From Crotalaria pallida (lineage: Eukaryota > Streptophyta > Magnoliopsida > Fabales > Fabaceae), in NCBI GenBank assembly GCA_037953625.1, contig CM075656.1, positions 71,567,001-71,631,000 on the forward strand: a DNA stretch of 64,000 nt, given 5' to 3'. A program made the position numbers and the translations under genes. The notes under the pieces were generated by a model, which was given only the letters and a program-made list of their open reading frames with translations, was not told where the DNA came from and did no database searches. Shown in pieces: positions 56,315 to 64,000 of the stretch (positions within the stretch are counted from its first letter, which is position 1; the number at the start of each line of letters is the position of its first letter).

Positions 56315-57885
56315 GAAAGAAATAGATAATTATTTACCTTGAAAAATAGTCAATTATCTACAATTTAGTTATTTATTTTAAAGAGAAATTTGTTTAAAAA
56401 TCAACTTTTCTATCTTAACGATCATCATAAGGCCAAGTTAATTAATCCGCATGAGATTGAGGATAAGATGCTCAACACAACATCTTTATATAGAAAACTA
56501 CTAGAACGAAGTTTAATACTTATAGAAGGTAGTTGACTTAAATTCTCATTACAATTTTACTACTTTTAAATTTTTATCCTAAAATTCATAATTGAGATTC
56601 AACAAACACTAATCATTTGTTTTTTATAGCCAAACATTTTTATTTTTTTTTTCGGATATGGGAAAAGTCCAATTACTTAGAACCATATCCATAACCTAAT
56701 AGTTAATATTTCACGGCCTTTACATTTTTGTAAGATAAACTTTCGGTATCTACTCGCGCAATTAGATAACTAATACATTCGCATATCAATTGAGCTATTT
56801 CAAGAGCAATGCTCTTAATAAGATACTCTCCATCCACATAATTAACCAAAAATCGAACTCATGGCTACAAGCTTAAGGGACATAAAAATCCTATTCATTT
56901 GAGCTAGTCTCCTTTAGCATTCCAAGATCCTTATTTTATTTGTTATTCTTATGAAAGTACCAAAATTTTAATTTATTACCGTCTTTTAATTTTTAAACAC
57001 TTTTATAAAATGTTAAAAAAATGAGAGGATGATTAATTTATTAATTAAATTTTCATATTCTTAAATTAAAAGTGTTTTATATAAATATTTGGATTCTTAT
57101 AAAAAAAGAATTCAAACAACATATATTATTAATTCTAAAGGGAATATACTTTACAAAAGAAAGATTATTCATGTAAGATAAATGCTAATAACTGATTTTA
57201 ATAGATTTATTAACATATCAAATATAATAAAAAATTATTTCAACATATTTTTTTTTTTATATTTTCGAGACATAAATTAATGTACATCTATAATTACTAT
57301 CTTTATTACTCCATTTTAGTAACCTTAATACAAATACACTCTAACAAGGCCCTTTAATTTAGATGCAGACCAAAAGAAAAAGTAAAACAAAATACCACTG
57401 CCTCGGATCCTGGCCAATGTCATTGTAATGGCCAAGAATGTAGAGTGTAGTAACAATAATAACGTGCCGGCGGGGAAGCATATATTCATTCATGTGTTCA
57501 TTGTAAAATCAATGTTGATAGACCGACCACTAAGATCTTCTTTCCCGGGTCAAGTGGTTAAAATCAATGTTGGATTCACAATATTTTCTTGAGGGTGGAT
57601 CGGAGAGGCAGGCAAAATTATTACTCAGTTTTCTCGTGTTCACAATTGCTAGTAGTATAATGAAACATGACTCTGAATCTCATGGAAATTATGAGCTACA
57701 ACAACACCATACCGGTACCATTAAGCATCAGAACTTGCTCCATTGATAGAGACTCTAACTTGGCTTGCTAAGATTATTGGAACATTATGTTGAGAAAATG
57801 TCTTTTAAAAAAAATAATTTGATTTTTAACGGATGATAGAGTAATCATAGACTTTTCAACACTACCCCCTTGATGATTATTTTTT
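56315..57885. other. intergenic, no recognised gene
   Basis: AT-rich. Small GC-balanced islands near 57370-57480 and 57590-57760 have no sustained frame. Nothing to annotate. Confidence 0.45.
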
Positions 57886-58478
57886 GGGTTACTAACATGC
57901 AACCTAAAATTAGATGGTTGCTATGCAACCTTATATTAAGCAAATAAGAAGTTGACACATAAGACATGTGTGTCATGTCATTTCTTGAAGCAGTCAAATA
58001 TAATTTTTATAATTTAGTCCAACATAAAAAGTAAATTAATTTAATTTAGTCATTTGTATCTATTGGCAAATTAATTTTAGACTAAATTAATTAAGAAGGG
58101 GCAGTACTTCTTAGCAACTTTTATTTTTTTTAATAATGTTTTTTAAAATTAAAAATTATAATTTGCCAATAGGTACAAAGGACTAAATTAAATTAATTTA
58201 CTTTTTATGTTGGATTAAATTAAGAAGGGCAGTACTTCTTAGCAACTTTTATTTTTTTAATAATGTTTTTTTAAAATTAAAAATTATAATTTGTCAATAG
58301 GTACAAAGGACTAAATTAAATTAATTTACTTTTTATGTTGGACTAAATTGTAAAAATTATATTTGACTGCTTCAAGAAATAACATGGCACACATGTCTTA
58401 TGTGTCAACTTCTTATTTGCTTAATATAAAATTGCGTAGCAACTATCTAATTTTAGGTTGCATGCTAGAAATCTCTTA
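57886..58478. mobile_element. foldback element family, copy 2, with internal 129-bp tandem duplication
   Basis: Outer blocks 'actaacatgcaacctaaaat', 'acacataagacatgtgtgtc' are inverted to 'gacacataagacatgtgtgcca' and 'attttaggttgcatgctag' when read on the minus strand. A unit beginning 'aagaagg.gcagtacttc' is repeated at about 58093 and 58222. Larger than copy 1 because of this duplication. Confidence 0.75.
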
Positions 58479-58904
58479 TTTTTTTTCCTTTGTTTCAAAC
58501 CGTGTTGCCTTCTAAATTTTTTTCTATCACATCTTATGTGCATCTTCGTTGTGGTTATTTCTTTATACGTGATTGGCTTCTTCGTGCCACTATATTCTAT
58601 TAGTGCTATGTTAGCATTTTTATTTTTTTATTTGGCTTTGGAATCCTCATAGATCTTCTTAGTTGTGGCTGGGGAGTTTCCTCTTCCAGTTCCTCTATTT
58701 GACTCGATCTATTGATCTTTTTCCATAAGTTTTTGTATACTCCTGTTTTCCTAGAACTTTTCCCTTTATCCGGTGATCTTGCCCTTCATTTCTCTGGTTT
58801 ATCGTCAACCACTTCTTCTTGTGTCGGTTGTACTTCCTCAGTTCCTTGATTGCTGGTTCCCTTATTTGTTTTTGCACATGCTCCTCGATTTCCTTTGAAT
58901 TTTA

Positions 58905-58977
58905 ATTTGCAACAACGATGACCGTAGAGACCACAATAATGATGCTTTATCAAACACCACATTTATGGATGTATAAC
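58905..58977 (-). pseudogene. possible PPR pseudogene, downstream part
   Basis: On the minus strand, one frame reads YIHKCG and another, one or two bases shifted, VFDKASLLW. Joined, these resemble the SMYxKCGxFDKA region of PPR repeats, which would continue the fragment at 63797-63960 across the retrotransposon. The match is short, so this is tentative. Confidence 0.35.
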
Positions 58978-60653
58978 TGTTCTGAGGAAACCTTAAAATG
59001 GAAGGTCTCTCTCGACCTTCAATAAGACATAATGAACCTTTGACCAAGACCGGACCGGTCAAAGGAAGGTCCTTCTTCCTCGACCTCCCAACCGGACCAA
59101 TCAAAGGAAAGCCCGTCTTCTTCGACCTCCCAACTAGGACTGGTTAAGGGAAGGCCTCCCATGACCTCCCAATGAGGACCGGTCGAACGAAGGTCCTCCC
59201 ATCCTCCTAACGAGGACCGGTCCTACGACCTCCCAACGAGGACTAGTTGAGGAAAGGTCCCAACGGGGACCGGTCCCACAACCTCCCAACGGGGACCGGT
59301 TGAGGGAAGGTCTCCCATGACCTTCCAACGGGGACCGGTCCCACGACCTCCCAACGAGGACCGGTTGAGGGAAGGTCTCCCATGACCTCCCAACGGGGAC
59401 CGGTCCCACGACCTCCTAACGAGGACCGATCCCATGACCTCCCAACCTCCCAACGGGGACCGGTCCCACGACCTCCCAACGAGGACCGGTTGAGGGAAGG
59501 TCTCCCATGACCTCCCCATCTCCTAACGAGGACCGGTCCCACGACATCCCAGCTAGGACCGGCCAAAGGAAGGTCCTCCCTTTCGACCTCTCAACCGGAC
59601 CGGCCCATAAAGGAAGGTTTCTCTTGACCTTCCTCGAGCATACATCGAAGACCTATTGAGGTCCCCACGACCGGACCGGTCCCAACCGCCGCGGTAGGTC
59701 CGGTCCAAAACACGGTCCTTCCTTACTTGCTCCACGACCACCCGATCGCAGTGAGTCACATCAAGTGTCACTTCCAAACATCTGGCTCTAACTGACTCCG
59801 CCGACTGACAAGGGCGACGACGTCTAATCGACGACATGACCCCTGATGGTCATCACAACCCATTTTCCACTATAAATACCCCTCACCTGAATGGTGCAAA
59901 AGGGGGGGCCAGAGACAACCTCTCCCCCTCACTCCTCCTTCCGGGCCGACCTGATTCGCCCCTCTCCCACTTCTCTCCCTCTATTCTCAAGAACTACGTG
60001 TGGCTTGATCCCCTTTTCACTAGGGGTACGTAGGACCGGGGCCACCCCTGCCAGCTACAACAACCCACGACCCACGTCGTGATGTTCCATCAAGACCAGA
60101 TCAACTGATCCGATTCACTTCCGCTCGCTCGGACCGGTCAACCTCCCCAGCCAAAGCATCCACGTCAGCAAGTCAATCCACCCTACCTCAGAGACTTAAC
60201 AATTAGCTGGACCAGCCAAGGAGACAACCTCCCAGTCTACCGACCGGACAACCTTCCAGTCAACCTTCGAGTCAACCTCCCACCATAAACTACAGAACAT
60301 TGACCTGATTCGCCCCTCTCCCACTTCTCTCCCTCTATTCTCAAGAACTATGTGTGGCTTGATCGCCTTTTCACTAGGGGTACGTAGGACCGGGGCCACC
60401 CCTGCCAGCTACAACAACCCACGACCCACGTCGTGATGTTCCATCAAGACCGGATCAACTGATCCGATTCACTTCCGCTCGCTCGGACCGGTCAACCTCC
60501 CCAGCCAAAGCATCCACGTCAGCAAGTCAATCCACCCTACCTCAGAGACTTAACAATTAGCTGTACCAGCCAAGGAGACAACCTCCCAGTCTACCGACCG
60601 GACAACCTTCCAGTCAACCTTCGAGTCAACCTCCCACCATAAACTACAGAACA
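58978..60653 (+). repeat. 5' LTR with tandem repeats and duplicated 3' part
   Basis: U3 contains a tandem array (about 59100-59560) of units with ACCTCCCAACGAGGACCGGT and GGTCTCCCATGACC. A TATA box, CTATAAATA, is near 59872-59880. A 354-bp segment is tandemly duplicated: 59950-60303 and 60304-60657, nearly identical and each ending at the LTR terminus. The duplication makes this LTR unusually long. Confidence 0.85.
59100..59560. repeat. tandem repeats in the 5' LTR
   Basis: Units of roughly 60-65 bp alternate GAGGACCGGTTGAGGGAAGG and GGGGACCGGTCCCACGACC. The three overlapping open frames on the minus strand here are products of the repeat, not genes. Confidence 0.9.
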
Positions 60654-60670
60654 TTGGCGCCCACCATGGT
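60654..60670 (+). other. primer-binding site
   Basis: TTGGCGCCCACCATGGT immediately follows the 5' LTR. TTGGCGCCCACC is a usual start of primer-binding sites in plant Ty3/gypsy-type elements. Confidence 0.7.
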
Positions 60671-60769
60671 CTTACCTACCTATATTAACCAGATTCTAAC
60701 GAAGAAGAATCCACAATCGCGAAACGAAGACACCACTTCCGAGACGACTCGTAGACCCTCTATGGGTAT

Positions 60770-60940
60770 CCACTCGTCCACGTCGTAGAGCTCGACCCCC
60801 CATATCATGGTCGGGCAACCCTTCTATTCAAATCATAGAGGTTGACCCCCCATATATTGGTCGGGTGATCTCCTCCATGTTATGTCCGGGTGAACCACCT
60901 GTAGAGGTCGACCCCCTTATCATAGTCGGGTGACCCACTC
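60770..60940. repeat. short tandem repeat in retrotransposon interior
   Basis: Three to four units of the type 'tagaggtcgacccccc.tatcatggtcgggtgacc' in succession, diverged from each other. Confidence 0.7.
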
Positions 60941-61414
60941 AATGTTACTTCATTATTTCGCATAATAATTTCATAAGGCAATAAACCATTACCGTTCGGT
61001 TCCTGATGCAAGACTCCACCTATGCTCAATGTGACTCCATTGCAAGACTTAAATTAAAAAGGTCGACCATCAGTGTAAAATGCTGGAAGGTTGACCACCT
61101 CTGATGGCATAATGTCAAAGATAGAAAGATTTAAAATCATCGTGCGACCCTCTCAAACAGGCGTTCCCGTCGCCCGGCTAGCCACCGGTCGAATGAGCAT
61201 GGCTAAACCTCCAACCTTCTTAAAAGGTAAGGAAGGGCCATAAATGAAACGCAAACGCACAACCCCCACCCATAAGAGGGAAGAGTTGAGGTACTTAAAG
61301 ATTTTTTCCGGCTGAAAAATCTAAAAGTTGTGTATTACGAGAAGAAGCTATTAAGTACAAGGAGGCAAAGGTCCCAAAAAAAAAAGAGAGAGAGGAAAAT
61401 AGAATTTTTCACGA

Positions 61415-62360
61415 GATTTCACCGCCGAGTACCGGGCCGAGTGAAAATTCATGTCCAAATGAATCACCACCGAGCACCGGCCGAGTGAAAACTTTTCCAC
61501 ATGAATTTCACCATCCGGTACCGGACCGAGTGAAAATTCTTGTCCAAATGAATCACCACCCGGTACCGGGCAGAGTGAAAAATAAAATTTTTACAAGAGA
61601 TTTAACCGCCGGGTACCGGGCCGAGTGAAATTCATCTTGTCCAAATGAATCACCGCCTGGTACCGGGCCGAGTGAAAATCAGAATTTTTCAACGGGATTT
61701 CACCGCCGAGTGTCGGGCCGAGTGAAAATTCTTGTCCAAATGAATCACCACCGAGTTCCGGCCGAATGAAAAATCGTCCAAATGAATTTCACCACCGGAT
61801 ACCGGGCCGAGTGAAAAATCGTCCAAATGAATTTCACCACCGGATACCGGGCCAAGTGAAAAATCGAATTTTTCACGAGATTTCACTGCCGAATACCGGG
61901 TCGAGTGAAAAATCGTCCAAGTTAATTTCACCACCGGATACCGGGCCGAGTGAAAAATAGAATTTTTCACGAGATTTCACTGCCGAATACCGGGTCGAGT
62001 GAAAAATCGTCCAAGTTAATTTCACCACCGGATACCGGGCCGAGTGAAAAATAGAATTTTTCAGGAGATTTCACTGCCGAGGACTGGTTCGAGTGGAAAA
62101 TCATCCAAATTAATTTCACCACCAGATACCGGGTCGAGTGAGAGAATTTTTCACGAGATTTCACAGTCGAATACCGGGCCGAGTGAAAAATCGTCCAAGT
62201 TAATTTCACCACCGGGGTACCGGGCCGGGTGAAAAGTAGAATATCTCTCATGTTTAGCCACCGAGTACCGGTCCACACCACCTAGTACCGGGCAGAGTAA
62301 AAAAAAAAATCACCAACATGTACCGAATTTTTATGTGAGTACTCCTTACTTAGTACCGGG
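61415..62360. repeat. satellite-like array in retrotransposon interior
   Basis: More than a dozen units containing ACCGGGCCGAGTGAAAA with alternating spacers 'gtccaaatgaatttcacca' and 'aatttttcacgagatttca'. Two neighbouring units at about 61860 and 61959 are almost identical with a period near 99 bp. It occupies about a third of the internal region. Confidence 0.9.
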
Positions 62361-63327
62361 CCGAGTGAAAAATTTCAAGCAAAATCACTTTCCCTACCTG
62401 GTACCAGGCCGACCATGTAGGTTTGAGCAATCCGAAAGGTTTGTGACTGATCCTGCAAGCTCAGTCAGCAAATAGGTCTACGCCAATCATAAGATCCGGC
62501 TATGGCTTACATAATGTTTTGTGATCCTACCCCGCATCTCAATAAGCAAGACCGTGAGCCCGGGCTAACTGCACGACCGGCCTCCTGTCCTGGGAGGTAT
62601 ATGGGAAAATCCCCTATGGGACCTACTGGTAACCATGTCCTATGTCGCACGCTGACATGGACTCAACCAAGGCGTTCACCCGTTCGCTCGGACTGGTCTC
62701 TTAGACCTCACACGGACACGCCTTCCCTACACGGAAGCAGGCGCAGACTAGGCTATAAAAAGAGTGGCTTCCCTCCGCACACACAGACCCGACCCTTTGT
62801 CCACACGTACCAGCATCTGAATCAAGCATAGCTTACCCGGTCTAGCTTAAGCTCCCTAAAGGGGTGCCAGCTAGCTCGACCTTCTCAACCCCGAGAGGTG
62901 GAGAAGTCGAGTAAAGGCTCCACACCCGGACCGGTCAAGGAGAACCCGACCTGGACGAAGTGATTGACCCGCCACTAATTCCACGCGAAACGGTACCGAT
63001 TTCATGCCGCACCCAAGCTTTAACCACATCAATAAGACAGGCAACCCGCTTCACCACGTGAACGGCTTCCCGTCTGGAGGGCAACTGTTATGGAGATACC
63101 TAAGTCAAATCACGCAAACGTGGCATCCCCCCGTAGTGTCCAACCGGACCGGGCTGAGTCGTGGCGTTCCCTTAGTGTCCGACCGAACCAGGCCGACTAA
63201 TGACGTTTTCCCTAGTGTCCGAAAAACACATTCCTAAAGCACTTGGAAGGTCGTGTACTTGGAAGGTCGTGAACTTAGACCGGCAACTCGCCCGCACACC
63301 GACCGGACCTACCAGTCTGGGGGCAAC

Positions 63328-63796
63328 TGTTCTGAGGAACCTTAAAATGGAAGATCCCTCTCGACCTTCAATAAGACATAATGAACCTTTGACCAAGACC
63401 GGACCGGTCAAAGGAAGGTCCTTCTTCCTCGACCTCCCAACCGGACCGATCAAAGGAAAGCCCGTCTTCTTCGACCTCCCAACTAGGACTGGTCAAGGGA
63501 AGGCCTCCCATGACCACCCAATGAGGACCGGTCGAACGAAGGTCCTCCCATCCTCCTAACGAGGACCGGTCCTACGACCTCCCAACGAGGACTAGTTGAG
63601 GAAAGGTCTCTCATGACCTCCCAACCTCCCAACGGGGACCGGTCCCACGACCTCCCAACGAGGACCGGTTGAGGGAAGGTCTCCCATGACCTCCCAACGG
63701 GGACTGGTCCCACGACCTCCCAACAAGGACCGGTTGAGGGAAGGTCTCCCAAGACCTCCCAACCTCCTAACGAGGACCGGTCCCACAACCTCCCAA
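63328..63796 (+). repeat. 3' LTR, truncated
   Basis: Matches the first part of the 5' LTR from TGTTCTGAGG through the tandem-repeat zone with few differences, then stops within that zone at about 63796. More than 1.1 kb of the expected LTR, including TATA and U5, is missing. Deletion through the repeats is the simplest explanation. Confidence 0.85.
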
Positions 63797-63960
63797 TACA
63801 TGCTAACAACCGCATTTCCAACTCCTATATTAGATTCAAAGCCGGATTTAAGAGCATATGACAATGGATTTGTTTACCTATATCATGGCAGCCAATATTT
63901 CCACAAAGACTGAGTATCGAAACTGAGGTGATTTCATCCATAATCATTTTCCCTTCCGAT
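63797..63960 (-). pseudogene. PPR protein pseudogene, upstream part
   Basis: On the minus strand: DEITSVSILSLCGNIGCHDI then GKQIH, and in a shifted frame SYALKSGFESNIGVGNAVVS then MY. This is the typical join of two plant PPR repeats (GKQIHSYALKSGFE...VGNAxVSMY), so a small frameshift lies between GKQIH and SYALKSG (about 63866). The retrotransposon cuts it off at 63796. PPR proteins normally bind organelle RNA; this copy is not functional. Confidence 0.7.
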
Positions 63961-64000
63961 TAACTACGTTGGGCGAGTGAAATCACCTCATCCGGTTGCC

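Larger units (their letters stand above)
58978..63796 (+). mobile_element. non-autonomous LTR retrotransposon (LARD type)
   Basis: Starts with TGTTCTGAGG at 58978. The same sequence begins again at 63328, giving a 5' LTR (58978-60653) and a truncated 3' LTR (63328-about 63796). The 5' LTR ends CTACAGAACA, so TG...CA and the outer TGTTCTG/CAGAACA inversion are kept. A primer-binding-like TTGGCGCCCACCATGGT follows directly. The G-rich AGTCTGGGGGCAAC precedes the 3' LTR. Between the LTRs there is no gag, protease, RT, RNase H or integrase, only tandem repeats. Clearly GC-richer than the surroundings. It would need enzymes from an autonomous relative. Confidence 0.85.

Noticed and set aside
59134..59837. 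Overlapping minus-strand open frames with VGRSWDRSPLGG-like repeats
   Set aside because: They are translations of the tandem repeats in the LTR in three frames, and the same peptides recur in the 3' LTR. No domain and no start context.
61415..62360. CRISPR-like array
   Set aside because: Units are adjacent and diverged without unique spacers of constant length, in a plant retrotransposon. It is a satellite-like tandem array.

Overview
The window is plant nuclear DNA: AT-rich, with spliced genes and crowded with small transposons. The gene set and repeat families suggest a legume of the temperate galegoid group (clover, medick or pea type). This is inferred from memory of repeat families and is not proven; a sequence search would settle it. 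No CRISPR array, operon, organelle insertion or prokaryotic system was seen. I also see no convincing new biological system; the unusual content is transposon architecture.

Genes. Four multi-exon genes can be read exon by exon on the minus strand, and the last exon of a fifth lies on the plus strand. They are: the final exon of a class I HD-Zip gene of the ATHB-22/LMI1 type (832-1065, +); ribosomal protein RPL24 (4334-6093, -); a TauE/SafE-family membrane protein (10269-14182, -); a three-exon LEA_4 seed protein like ECP63 (34057-37395, -); and a GT47 exostosin-type glycosyltransferase (44506-48955, -). From memory, Arabidopsis At2g36610 to At2g36640 encode HB22, RPL24A, a TauE/SafE protein and ECP63 in that order, and At5g03790/At5g03795 encode LMI1 and an exostosin-family protein. 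The window therefore looks like one ancestral block stretched out by transposons. The genes do not form a pathway.

Repeats by region. 0-15 kb: small MITEs, a hAT element with target duplication, two Tourist-type MITEs, a tRNA-derived SINE and a Mutator-like element with a perfect 9-bp target duplication. 15-34 kb: mostly transposons, including nested hAT-in-MITE insertions, LINE and SINE fragments, a possible Pack-MULE and a complete-looking non-autonomous Helitron (28185-29971). 34-49 kb: the LEA and exostosin genes, both with MITEs in introns, separated by a 3.1-kb 5'-truncated LINE with a 13-bp target duplication. 49-58 kb: a hAT element, another Mutator-like element, foldback elements and a SINE. 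59-64 kb: a GC-richer, non-coding LTR retrotransposon (LARD type) full of tandem repeats, apparently inserted in a PPR pseudogene.

Splice sites, target duplications and terminal repeats were read directly by eye. Family names come from motif recognition, and no database search was made.
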